In this document: one piece after another, positions 1 to 6,272 of the stretch | Layout: each line of letters begins with the position of its first letter | Numbering within the stretch: position 1 is the stretch's first letter | From: Myxococcales bacterium | GTDB lineage: Bacteria; Myxococcota_A; UBA9042; PHBI01; JAAZYN01 | Assembly (NCBI GenBank): GCA_014239625.1 | Contig: JAAZYN010000138.1 | Span: 1-7,789, forward strand | Direction of reading: 5' to 3' | Length of the DNA stretch: 7,789 nucleotides | Made by a program: the position numbers and the translations under genes | The notes under the pieces: generated by a model | Database searches by the model: none | The model's input: only the letters and a program-made list of their open reading frames with translations | What the model was told of the DNA's origin: nothing

Positions 1-714
1 AACTGGGCCACGGGCAGCGCGATATGGAGCCCGGCCAGCGCCGCCGCGACGGCGCTGAACGCGTCGAGCGTGGTGCTGCTGATGGGCGGAGGGGCGATCA
101 CGATGGACCCGTGGATCGACGGCGTCGCCGCCGTGATGATGGTCTGGTACCCGGGGGTCGAGGGCGGTCGCGCGGTCGCCGATCTGGTGTTGGGTGACGC
201 CAACCCGTCGGGGCGAGTCCCGATGACCTTCCCGGCCTCCGAGGCCGGGCTCCCCGAGTTCGACAACGTCTCGACCAGCGTCCACTACGGCTACTGGCAT
301 GGCTATCGCTGGCACCAGCGACAGAGCTTGCTGGCGGCGTTCCCGTTTGGGTTCGGGCTGTCGTACACGACCTTCAGCTATGACGCCCTGAGGGTCGTGG
401 GGGGCGACGCGACGACGGTCACCGTCGAGGTGGACGTGTCCAACACCGGCGCGGTGGACGGCATCGAGGTGGTTCAGCTCTACATGTCGCCGCCAGCGGT
501 TGGGTCCCTCGAGAGGCCGGCGAGAGAGCTGGTTGCCGCGGCCCCCTTGACGCTCGCCGCCGGCGCGACGGGCACCGCCACCCTCCGCGTGGCGCTGGCG
601 GACCTCGCCGTCTGGGACGATGGCTGGACCACGCCGGGCGGGACCTACGGTCTGGCGGCCGGCCCGAACGTCGACGTGCAGCCCCTCGTCGCGACCGTCG
701 AGATCGCGCCCTGA
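1..714 (+). CDS. Beta-glucosidase, glycoside hydrolase family 3 (C-terminal part, 5' end outside the window)
   Basis: The frame is open from base 1, so only the last 237 residues are present. It reads through the GH3 C-terminal alpha/beta sandwich: a VVLLMGGG strand, the segment WIDGVAAVMMVWYPGVEGGR, then VLGDANPSGRVPMTFP, which is the typical end of that domain. A short linker leads to PFGFGLSYTTFSY and a fibronectin-III-like domain (VEVDVSNTGAVDGIEVVQLYMSP and the segment LERPARELVAA). These are family hallmarks of bacterial beta-glucosidases and beta-xylosidases that release terminal sugars from oligosaccharides. The catalytic (beta/alpha)8 domain and any signal peptide lie upstream, so substrate and location cannot be told. 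The gene converges on the pirin gene with 28 bp between the two stops. Confidence 0.93.
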   Translation, partial: NWATGSAIWSPASAAATALNASSVVLLMGGGAITMDPWIDGVAAVMMVWYPGVEGGRAVADLVLGDANPSGRVPMTFPASEAGLPEFDNVSTSVHYGYWHGYRWHQRQSLLAAFPFGFGLSYTTFSYDALRVVGGDATTVTVEVDVSNTGAVDGIEVVQLYMSPPAVGSLERPARELVAAAPLTLAAGATGTATLRVALADLAVWDDGWTTPGGTYGLAAGPNVDVQPLVATVEIAP

Positions 715-733
715 CCAGCCTTTTGGCGACACC

Positions 734-751
734 CCGAGCGGATCAGCTCGG
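734..751. terminator. Possible shared hairpin between convergent genes
   Basis: CCGAGC and GCTCGG form a perfect 6-bp stem around a 6-nt loop. The hairpin lies between the convergent beta-glucosidase and pirin genes, and its loop contains the pirin stop codon. No run of T follows on either strand, so it is not a canonical intrinsic terminator. Position is the main support. Confidence 0.3.
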
Positions 752-1927
752 CGCGTCCTCGCGACCGTCGGCGTGGATGGCGAAGCGGCCCTGGTCCGGG
801 GCATGGACGGGAGCGTCAGAGGGCCAACTCCAGCCTCCGAAACCACCGCGTTGATAGTCGCGATAGGCCTCCATCAGCTCCTGCCGGGTGTTCATCACGA
901 AGGGCCCCTGATGGGCCACCGGCTCTGCGATCGGCCGCCCCTGTAGCAGCAGGAGCTCGGCCTTCTGGGCTCCGGCTCGCAGCGCCAGGCCGCGATCCGA
1001 CTGGAGGGCTCGGATCTTCCTGTTGGGGCCGACGCTCCGTCCGGCCACCGTCAAGGTGTCGCCTCGATGGAAGTAAAGCGTGCGCGACAAGCCCGACTGC
1101 GCCGCGGGCAGCGTCCAGGACGCGCCCGGATCCATCTCGATGGTCCAGATCGCCACCGCCGCCCCCGGATGAGCGGCCCACGAGTGAGGCGGCGGGGCGG
1201 GCGGCTCCCGCCCGTCGAGGGCGCCGGCGATGGTGGTCACCACGACCCCCTTGCCGCCCGCGTCGACCAGGCGGTGCGAGGGGATCTGCTCGTGCCACAG
1301 CATGGAGAAGTGGGGCGGGACCATCTTGTTTTTGCGCGGCAGGTTCAGCCACACCTGAAACAGCTCCACGGGGTTGGGGGCGTCGCGCTGACGCAGCGGG
1401 AACATCTCCGCGTGGACGATCCCCTCGCCGGCCGTCATCCACTGGACATCTCCGACCCCATAGCGGGCCGTCGCGCCCAGGGAGTCGCTGTGGTCGACGA
1501 AGCCCGAGCGCGTGATCGTCACGGTCTCGAAGCCGCGGTGCGGATGGCGCGGGAACCCGGGCACGACCCGTCCGTGATACATGGACCAGCCGTCACGGCG
1601 CGAAAAATCCATCCCCATCCGCCGCCCTGCCAGGGCCGCCGTGCCCGGCCCCATCCGCTCGTCGCCGCTTGGATAAGCGTCGAGGTGATAGGCGCAGAAC
1701 AGAAACGGGTCCTCCGTCGACCATGGGAACGACAGTTGTTCGATCTTCACCGTGGGCTGCTCCATCGCGGCGGGTGTCTCGGGGGAGGCCGGGGCGCTGG
1801 GCCGGCGGGTAGGAGCGGCAGGCGCTGGATGACCGGCGGCGCTCCCGGGGTCTCGCCCGCACGCCGTGGCCGCGGCAGCCGCCGCGCCGGTGGCGAGAAA
1901 GTGTCGTCGGTGTATGGAGTCGGTCAT
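743..1927 (-). CDS. Pirin family protein with Tat-type lipoprotein signal
   Basis: A 394-residue protein of the pirin/cupin family. The N-terminus has a twin-arginine motif (R7-R8 in HRRHFL), an alanine-rich hydrophobic stretch and ATAC ending at Cys23, a weak lipobox. A Pro/Ala-rich linker to about residue 55 follows. The pirin N-terminal cupin domain shows HPHRGFETVT (H128, H130) and GDVQWMTAGEGIVHAEMF (H172, E174), which match the four metal ligands of the family. The pirin C-terminal domain ends with the typical GPFVMNT and YRDYQRGGFGGW. Pirins are metal-binding proteins, some with quercetin 2,3-dioxygenase activity; the substrate here is unknown. The frame stays open for 84 codons further upstream, but that stretch resembles no known domain and would bury the Tat signal, so ATG at 1927 is chosen. 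Its Shine-Dalgarno is weak. Export to the periplasm or a membrane anchor is inferred from the signal. Confidence 0.9.
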   Translation of the reverse strand: MTDSIHRRHFLATGAAAAAATACGRDPGSAAGHPAPAAPTRRPSAPASPETPAAMEQPTVKIEQLSFPWSTEDPFLFCAYHLDAYPSGDERMGPGTAALAGRRMGMDFSRRDGWSMYHGRVVPGFPRHPHRGFETVTITRSGFVDHSDSLGATARYGVGDVQWMTAGEGIVHAEMFPLRQRDAPNPVELFQVWLNLPRKNKMVPPHFSMLWHEQIPSHRLVDAGGKGVVVTTIAGALDGREPPAPPPHSWAAHPGAAVAIWTIEMDPGASWTLPAAQSGLSRTLYFHRGDTLTVAGRSVGPNRKIRALQSDRGLALRAGAQKAELLLLQGRPIAEPVAHQGPFVMNTRQELMEAYRDYQRGGFGGWSWPSDAPVHAPDQGRFAIHADGREDAPS

Positions 1928-2283
1928 GGGCGGACAGTGTACAGGCAGGGAGGCCTCTGCCCGAAGCGCAGCGCGTGGAAACGGACTATCCGCCGGGACG
2001 CCATGAGCGCCGCCGAGGCGTCCAGACGTGGGCGACCGCCGCGGCGACCCGGCGTGAGCCCCGCGCGAGGCGACCACCCACACGGCGCCATATGAAGGCG
2101 CCTCGGCGTCGGCCCGCCTTGACCTGGGCCGAAACGCCTGGCGAATCCTGGCGTCAACCATTCTGACCGGCTCCATCACGCCTCTGCGGGCCTTGGACTT
2201 CGAGGCTCTGCGCCCCTACGATGAGGGCCTTTGACGGCGTCGCTCCCGGATGCCGGTGGGGTCCGGGGCGCGAAGGTGACCCC
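1928..2283. other. Divergent intergenic region between pirin and HD-hydrolase genes
   Basis: This 356-bp GC-rich stretch separates two divergently transcribed genes and should hold promoters for both. No convincing -35/-10 pair, operator palindrome or RNA gene could be made out. Reading frames stay open across it on both strands, as expected at this GC content, and none resembles a known protein. Confidence 0.5.
2273..2278 (+). promoter_or_regulatory. Shine-Dalgarno for the HD-domain gene
   Basis: AAGGTG lies 5 nt before ATG 2284. It supports that start over the in-frame ATG at 2221, which would add 21 residues without family similarity. Confidence 0.6.
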
Positions 2284-2880
2284 ATGACGAGTGACTCGAA
2301 CGCCTGCCGGAGCGGGCTCAGCCGTGAAGCGGCGCTCGGTAGGCTGCACGCCTGGACCCAGGGGGAGTCGTTGAGGCGGCACGCCCGCGCGGTCGAGCTG
2401 GTGATGCGGGCGGCGGCTCACCGCTACGGTCGTGGGGCCGTCGACGAGGAGCTGTTCGGGCTGGCGGGGTTGCTGCATGACGCCGACTATGAGGCGTGGC
2501 CGGGAGACCACCCGCGCCGCATCGAGGCCTGGCTCCGCGACCAGGGCGAAGGGCCGCTGGCCGACGCCGTGGCCGCGCACTATACGGGATGGGGCCGCCC
2601 GCGGGAGACCCTGTTGGCCAAAGCGCTGCTCGCCTGCGACGAGCTGACGGGGTTCGTCATGGCGTGCGCGATGATCCGGCCTCAGGGGATCACCACGCTG
2701 ACCCCCAAGAGCGTGCGCAAAAAGCTCAAGAGCAAGCGCTTTGCGGCTGGGGTCGAGCGTCACGAGGTGCGCACCGGCGCGCAGGAGCTTGGCGTGGAGC
2801 TGGGTGACCACATCGCGTTCATCATCGAGGTGCTGCGGGAGCACGCGCAGGAGCTCCAGTTGCTCGGCACCGAAGCCTGA
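2284..2880 (+). CDS. HD superfamily metal-dependent hydrolase (COG2316-like)
   Basis: A 198-residue predicted hydrolase. The H...HD...D metal-binding signature is visible as H33 (SLRRHARAVE), H65-D66 (LAGLLHDADYEAWP) and D119 (KALLACDELTGFV); H76 and H99 are extra candidate ligands. The central ACDELTGFVMACAMIRP and TLTPKSVRKKLKSKRFAAGV segments, and a C-terminal GAQELGVELGDHIAFII, are recalled as typical of the small COG2316 predicted-hydrolase family. The whole protein is essentially one HD domain with no signal or membrane segment, so it is probably cytoplasmic. HD proteins commonly hydrolyse phosphate mono- or diesters of nucleotides; the substrate of this group is not known to me. It is divergent from the pirin gene and 279 bp upstream of the ychF-like gene, with no obvious functional link to either. 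Confidence 0.85.
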   Translation: MTSDSNACRSGLSREAALGRLHAWTQGESLRRHARAVELVMRAAAHRYGRGAVDEELFGLAGLLHDADYEAWPGDHPRRIEAWLRDQGEGPLADAVAAHYTGWGRPRETLLAKALLACDELTGFVMACAMIRPQGITTLTPKSVRKKLKSKRFAAGVERHEVRTGAQELGVELGDHIAFIIEVLREHAQELQLLGTEA

Positions 2881-2882
2881 GC

Positions 2883-2926
2883 GGGGTGCAAGCGGCGCGC
2901 AGGCGGGGGTGCAAGCGGGCGCAGGT
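2883..2926 (+). repeat. Short imperfect tandem repeat
   Basis: Two copies of about 22 bp, each starting GGGGTGCAAGCGG and ending GCGCAGG, lie just after the HD-gene stop. The second copy lacks one base. They sit in the 279-bp gap before the ychF-like gene, which otherwise shows no clear promoter, RNA or terminator. This may be simple slippage in GC-rich DNA. Confidence 0.6.
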
Positions 2927-3159
2927 GGGCCAGACGGGCCGCGTCACCGAGCCTCCCGCTGACCTGCGGTGGGTCCGCCGGGAGCCTCGGGCGCGTCGCG
3001 GCCTGTCACATGGGGGGCGGCGAAGATCGGGACAGGATGGAGCTCCTACAGGCCCGCGCGGAGGTGCGCGCGGCCCCGCGGCCCGCTGGCGGGACCCTGC
3101 GACGAGCGTCGGCACCAAGGAGCTATGCCCGGGGTGTTGACTCGGGTATAAGGCCGCCC

Positions 3160-4206
3160 ATGCGAGTTGGACTGTGCGGCTATCCGGGTTCTGGCAAATC
3201 CACTGTTTTCGCGGCGCTTGCGCCTGACGCCGCGGGCTCCAAGGCGGGGGTGAGCTACGGCAACATCAAGGTCCCCGACGCCCGCGTGGACCGATTGACC
3301 GAGCTGTTTGGTCCGAAGAAGACGGTGTACGCGGAGATCACCTTCGTCGACGTGGGCGGCGCGGGGCGTGCCGACACCGGGGCGTTCCCGCCGGACGTGC
3401 TGCAACACATGCGCAACGTCGACGTCCTCGCCCACGTGGTGATGGCCTTCGACAACCCCATGATCGCGCGAGAGAGGGACCCCAGCCGGGACGTCAACCT
3501 GTTCAACGATGAGCTGAACCTCATCGACCTGGAGATCCTCGAGCGGCGCCTGACGCGCATGCGCAAAGAGGGGAAGAAGGGGCGCGAGGTGGACGTGACC
3601 CAGCGGTGCGTCGATCACCTGAGCGAGGGCGAAGCGCTGCGCACGCTGGGCCTGGATGACGACGACGTGGCGACGCTCCAGAACGTGCAGCTGCTGTCGA
3701 TAAAGCCGGTCATCACGCTCTACAACCTGTCCGAAGACGGCTGGGACGATCCGACCAACGCCCCCCTGCGCCAGGTGACCACCGCCACCAACTCCCTCGA
3801 CATGGCCATCTCCGCGCTCATCGAGTCGGAGATCGCCGAGATGGACGACGACGACCAGGCCGAGTTCCTGGAGTCCCTGGGGCTCGATGAGCCCGCCCGT
3901 AACGTCTTCGTGCGAAACGCGTATCGGTTGCTGGACCTGATCAGTTTTTTGACGGCTGGCCCCGACGAGTGCCGGGCCTGGCCGATCCGCCGTGGCCTCA
4001 CCGCCCAAAGAGCCGCAGGGAAGGTCCACAGCGACATCGAGAGAGGGTTCATCCGAGCGGAGATCTACCGCCTCGAGCAGCTCGAAGAGTACGGCTCCGA
4101 GTCCGCGCTCAAGAGCGCCGGGAAGATGCGTCTAGAAGGTAAGACCTACGTGATGGTCGATGGCGACGTCGTCAACTACGGTTCAACGTATAGGTTCAAC
4201 GTATAG
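3160..4206 (+). CDS. ychF: YchF/OLA1-like P-loop ATPase/GTPase
   Basis: A 348-residue Obg-related NTPase, slightly shorter than the roughly 360 residues usual for YchF. The P-loop is GYPGSGKS (G7 to S14), a G3-like motif is DVGG (64-67), and a G4-like NLSE (189-192) replaces NKxD. The NxxE form is the YchF feature linked to ATP rather than GTP preference. The C-terminal YchF/TGS-like domain is very well kept from about residue 263: FLTAGPDECRAWPI, QRAAGKVHSD, RGFIRAEI, RLEGKTYVMVDGDV, ending in RFNV. YchF proteins bind ribosomes and act in stress responses. ATG 3160 places the P-loop at residue 7 as in the family; upstream in-frame starts add nothing conserved. Oddities: the G1 motif is GYPGSGKS instead of the usual GLPNVGKS, the switch region is shortened, and four extra residues (GSTY) precede the terminal RFNV because of a 13-bp tandem repeat. 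It may be a divergent paralogue rather than the housekeeping copy. Confidence 0.9.
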   Translation: MRVGLCGYPGSGKSTVFAALAPDAAGSKAGVSYGNIKVPDARVDRLTELFGPKKTVYAEITFVDVGGAGRADTGAFPPDVLQHMRNVDVLAHVVMAFDNPMIARERDPSRDVNLFNDELNLIDLEILERRLTRMRKEGKKGREVDVTQRCVDHLSEGEALRTLGLDDDDVATLQNVQLLSIKPVITLYNLSEDGWDDPTNAPLRQVTTATNSLDMAISALIESEIAEMDDDDQAEFLESLGLDEPARNVFVRNAYRLLDLISFLTAGPDECRAWPIRRGLTAQRAAGKVHSDIERGFIRAEIYRLEQLEEYGSESALKSAGKMRLEGKTYVMVDGDVVNYGSTYRFNV

Positions 4207-4211
4207 GTTCA
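4180..4211 (+). repeat. Anchor site A: tandem core repeats at the ychF 3' end
   Basis: GGTTCAACGTATA occurs at 4180-4192 and again at 4193-4205, and a third partial copy (GGTTCA) starts at 4206. The second copy is in frame and encodes the conserved YchF tail RFNV plus TAG; the first is out of frame and encodes GST. The GGTTCAACGT core recurs at 4706 (one mismatch), 5507 and 7466, always after a gene. This copy lacks the upstream AAASGGGGA arm seen at the others, so it would correspond to the chromosomal anchor site rather than a cassette-borne one. Confidence 0.8.
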
Positions 4212-4217
4212 GCATCC

Positions 4218-4568
4218 ATGAGCATTCCCAAAATCTATGCAATGAACTTTGCCAAGGTTTATCCGCTATACGTCGCAAAGGCAGAGCGAAAAGGCAGGAC
4301 GAAAGCGGAAGTGGATGAAATCATTCGATGGCTTACTGGGTATGAGCAGTCGGGACTTGAAGCACGCTTACAAGAGGAAACGGACTTTGAGAGTTTCTTT
4401 GACCAGTCACCGCGACTGAACCCCCTGCGGAAGAAGATCACGGGTGTCGTGTGTGGTGTTCGTGTTGAAGAGATTGAAGAAGAAACAATGCGAGAGATCC
4501 GGTACCTCGACAAGCTGATTGACGAGTTGGCCAAAGGGAAGCCAATGGTCAAGATTCTCAGAGATTGA
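4218..4568 (+). CDS. DUF2200 family protein
   Basis: A 116-residue cytoplasmic protein that matches my memory of DUF2200 over its full length: KIYAMNFAKVYPLYVAKAERK, GRTKAEVDEIIRWLTGY, TDFESFFDQSPRLNP, ITGVVCGVRVEEIE and EIRYLDKLIDELAKGK. The family has no established function. Its start lies 11 nt after the ychF stop with no purine-rich Shine-Dalgarno in between, so translation may be coupled to ychF or the message may use a weak site. Base composition is clearly less GC-rich than in the preceding genes, which suggests acquisition. It is the sole gene of the first cassette-like module. Confidence 0.9.
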   Translation: MSIPKIYAMNFAKVYPLYVAKAERKGRTKAEVDEIIRWLTGYEQSGLEARLQEETDFESFFDQSPRLNPLRKKITGVVCGVRVEEIEEETMREIRYLDKLIDELAKGKPMVKILRD

Positions 4569-4612
4569 CGAGGGAAGAAACCGTCTGATTGCGGAAGAAG
4601 GATTTAAGAATG

Positions 4613-4634
4613 GTTTCCCTGTTCCAGCGGAAAC
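4613..4634. repeat. Small inverted repeat in the tail of module 1
   Basis: GTTTCC and GGAAAC form a 6-bp stem with a 10-nt loop, immediately upstream of the GGTGACAAACGGGGA arm at 4637. No T-run follows, so a terminator is unlikely. The corresponding place in module 2 has no matching hairpin. Confidence 0.35.
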
Positions 4635-4636
4635 TT

Positions 4637-4719
4637 GGTGACAAACGGGGAGAGTGATTTTGAAAGTCGTGGATTTACAGATGGTTACCAAGCAGATTAC
4701 ATTTCGGTTCAATGTGTAG
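4637..4719 (+). repeat. Attachment-like site B (arm plus core)
   Basis: This site has the arm GGTGACAAACGGGGA (4637-4651) and, 68 bp after the arm start, the core CGGTTCAATGTGTAG (4705-4719). The core reads RFNV-stop with third-position changes relative to the other copies, and the codon before it is Phe, giving FRFNV as in canonical YchF tails. Site C has the same arm (14 of 15 bases) at exactly the same distance. The site separates the DUF2200 gene from the lipoprotein gene. It does not fit the integron attC core GTTRRRY. Confidence 0.65.
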
Positions 4720-4731
4720 AGTCTTTGGAAC

Positions 4732-4737
4732 GAGGTG
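4732..4737 (+). promoter_or_regulatory. Shine-Dalgarno for the CxxCH lipoprotein gene
   Basis: GAGGTG lies 7 nt before ATG 4745. It favours that start over ATG 4712, which overlaps repeat core B and would put 11 extra residues before a normal lipoprotein signal. Confidence 0.6.
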
Positions 4738-4744
4738 CAGGTCA

Positions 4745-5416
4745 ATGGTCGATGGCCGCCCAGGGTTACGACGACCCACGCTGATCCTATTCCTGTCCGG
4801 TATCGTCCTGTTCAGCTGCCAGGACACGACATCGGACAGCGTTCCGATCGCCGACGGGGGAAATGCGTCCAGCGTCAACTCAGACACAGGCCCGACCCAT
4901 ACAGACACAGGCCCGACCCACACAGACACGGGTCTGGATGTTATGGCGAATCCACACTACCAGGACCCACTCGGAGACGAGCTCCTCAACGGGACATGCG
5001 CACCGGAGGGTGAAACCTTCACCTCCGTTTATTCCTGCGCCACAGTCCAGGGTCCGAGCCCAACCGAGCCGCCGGGCGCAGTCTCCCAGGTCACCCACAA
5101 CCCAGCGATCCTAGAAGATCCCGACTATGACTGGGTCCTGGGCCAGCTCTCTGCCTGTAGCTGTACCTGCTGCCACACCGGCGCCGGCATTGGTACCTAT
5201 AGATGGTCTTCAACATTCGAACCGGCGTGGACTGACTCGGCCGATTCAAAAGCATTAAACAGTCTCCAGAAGGACCCGCCGCCGCTCTCGCTATCGAGCG
5301 CCATCCCACCTGAAGAAAACAACGGCTTCTCCAGGTACGAAACGGGCCACCCGACCACAGACCCCGTGCGTTTTCGCGCCTTCATTCTACGAGAGCTGGC
5401 CCGCCGGAACGAATAA
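4745..5416 (+). CDS. Predicted lipoprotein with CxxCH motif
   Basis: A 223-residue secreted protein. Residues 1-24 are a signal peptide (RR at 9-10, then a hydrophobic core) ending in lipobox LFSC with Cys25 as the lipidation site. A Ser/Thr/Asp/Gly-rich linker with two GPTHTDT repeats follows (about 30-65). The folded part (about 70-223) holds a Cys-rich CSCTCCH (138-144). This contains CxxCH (C140, C143, H144), the signature for covalent haem c attachment, though metal or disulfide roles are also possible. Further cysteines are C85 and C98. The C-terminal segments WTDSADSKALN, PPEENNGFSRYETG and HPTTDPVRFRAF look conserved-domain-like, and I recall similar tails in myxobacterial-type hypothetical proteins. 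Function is unknown; an envelope-bound cytochrome-like role is only a suggestion. It is the single gene of the second cassette-like module. Confidence 0.8.
   Translation: MVDGRPGLRRPTLILFLSGIVLFSCQDTTSDSVPIADGGNASSVNSDTGPTHTDTGPTHTDTGLDVMANPHYQDPLGDELLNGTCAPEGETFTSVYSCATVQGPSPTEPPGAVSQVTHNPAILEDPDYDWVLGQLSACSCTCCHTGAGIGTYRWSSTFEPAWTDSADSKALNSLQKDPPPLSLSSAIPPEENNGFSRYETGHPTTDPVRFRAFILRELARRNE
4881..4932 (+). repeat. 21-bp in-frame tandem repeat in the lipoprotein linker
   Basis: About 2.5 copies of a 21-bp unit starting CAGACACAGGCCCGACCCA encode the GPTHTDT linker. Copies differ by single bases. The repeat lies between the lipid anchor and the folded domain, where length variation is probably tolerated. 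Confidence 0.8.
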
Positions 5417-5437
5417 GCGGCGATGACCAGGCTAATC

Positions 5438-5525
5438 GGTGACAAAGGGGGATGCCCGCTTGTGAAAACCAGTAAGAACAGGTCGTTAGAGGCATGATTA
5501 AACATCGGTTCAACGTCTGAGCCAT
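5438..5525 (+). repeat. Attachment-like site C (arm plus core)
   Basis: The arm GGTGACAAAGGGGGA (5438-5452) precedes the core CGGTTCAACGTCTGAG (5506-5521) by the same 68 bp as in site B. The core encodes RFNV-TGA and is identical to core D over 16 bases, and over 19 of 20 if the following CAT is included. Between arm and core, B and C share little apart from a TTKTGAAA stretch offset by one base. The site lies between the lipoprotein and GST genes. Confidence 0.65.
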
Positions 5526-5539
5526 GAAAGTTGCGAGCC

Positions 5540-5546
5540 AAGGAAA
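5540..5546 (+). promoter_or_regulatory. Shine-Dalgarno for the GST-like gene
   Basis: AAGGAAA lies 3 nt before ATG 5550 and is the only purine-rich stretch between core C and the gene. This supports ATG 5550 as the start. Confidence 0.55.
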
Positions 5547-5549
5547 CTG

Positions 5550-6272
5550 ATGAACGTTCCCACCTTATACGGCATCCATTACTCGCCATGGAGCCAACGG
5601 GCTCGGTGGGCGCTCGAGCATCACCGCATAGACTTCCAGTATCGGGAGCACACACCGCTCCTGGGCGAGTTTGCGCTCCGCCGCCACGGTCGCGCCGGAG
5701 GCATCCAAGGTCGCATCAGCGTTCCCATGCTCGTCCTCCCAGAGGAGGTGCTCTCCGACTCTTGGGACATCATCTGCTATGCCGATCGGGTCGGTACTGG
5801 AGCCTCTCTCCAAACAGATAAGAGCGAGGTAGCGAACTGGGCCCGTCGCCTTGAGCCCGCCTACGACGCCGCGCGACGCAGGGTCACTCGAAGAACACTC
5901 GAGAGTAGATCAGCGCTCACCGAAGCCGCAGCCGGCACTGTCCCCCGCTGTCTTGCGGGCCTGTCATGGCCAGCCGCTGCCATAGGCGCCCGTTTTATCG
6001 CCCGAAAGTATCGATTCGACCCCAAAGGTGCCGGCAACCAGGAGACCCTCGTCGAAGGTCTGGAGGCCATCAGAGAAGCCCTGGGCGACGGCCCTTTCAT
6101 CTACGGGACCTTTAGCGCTGCAGACATGATGGCCGCCTCCCTCGTCACCGCCATCCAACCGCATACATCCCCCTCTTTGGGACCCGCCACACGAGCCGTC
6201 TGGACCGATGAGGAGCTCGCAGAACGGTTCTCTGATCTCGTCACTTGGCGAGATACGCTGCGGGCCCAATGA
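5550..6272 (+). CDS. Glutathione S-transferase family protein
   Basis: A 240-residue protein with a thioredoxin-like GST N-terminal domain (about 1-85): LYGIHYSPWSQRARWALEHHRIDF, VPM with the cis-Pro at 59, and LSDSWDIICYAD with the Asp70-Ser71 pair that usually binds the glutathione gamma-glutamyl group. The N-terminal catalytic position is occupied by Ser/Trp (S12-P-W-S15) rather than a clear Cys. A helical C-terminal domain follows, with GPFIYGTFSAADMMAAS and LVTWRDTL near the end. No signal or strong membrane segment is evident, so it is probably cytoplasmic. GSTs conjugate or reduce electrophiles; the substrate here is unknown. The stop overlaps the start of the reductase gene (ATGA), so the two are made together and may act on the same compound. 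Confidence 0.85.
   Translation: MNVPTLYGIHYSPWSQRARWALEHHRIDFQYREHTPLLGEFALRRHGRAGGIQGRISVPMLVLPEEVLSDSWDIICYADRVGTGASLQTDKSEVANWARRLEPAYDAARRRVTRRTLESRSALTEAAAGTVPRCLAGLSWPAAAIGARFIARKYRFDPKGAGNQETLVEGLEAIREALGDGPFIYGTFSAADMMAASLVTAIQPHTSPSLGPATRAVWTDEELAERFSDLVTWRDTLRAQ

Noticed and set aside
1928..2179. 84-codon upstream extension of the pirin frame
   Set aside because: It is open merely because of high GC, resembles no domain, and would make the Tat signal internal.
3125..3151. Eight-codon leader peptide (MPGVLTRV) after AAGGAG upstream of ychF
   Set aside because: The Shine-Dalgarno is only 2 nt from the ATG, and there is no attenuator-like hairpin or biased codon run.
3137..3152. TTGACT and TATAAG as a ychF promoter
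   Set aside because: The two boxes are only 4 nt apart, far short of the 16-18 nt spacing a sigma-70 promoter needs.
3501..3508. GTTCAACG inside the ychF coding region as another core copy
   Set aside because: Only 8 bases match, it lies in conserved coding sequence (NLFNDEL), and there is no arm or module boundary there.
4712..4744. Earlier start for the lipoprotein at ATG 4712
   Set aside because: It falls inside repeat core B, has no ribosome binding site, and adds 11 residues before a normal lipoprotein signal.
4637..5525. Sites B and C as classical integron attC sites
   Set aside because: The core GTTCAAC breaks the GTTRRRY consensus at its fourth base, no matching RYYYAAC partner stands at the 5' end, and the arm does not pair well with the core. 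No intI is in the window.
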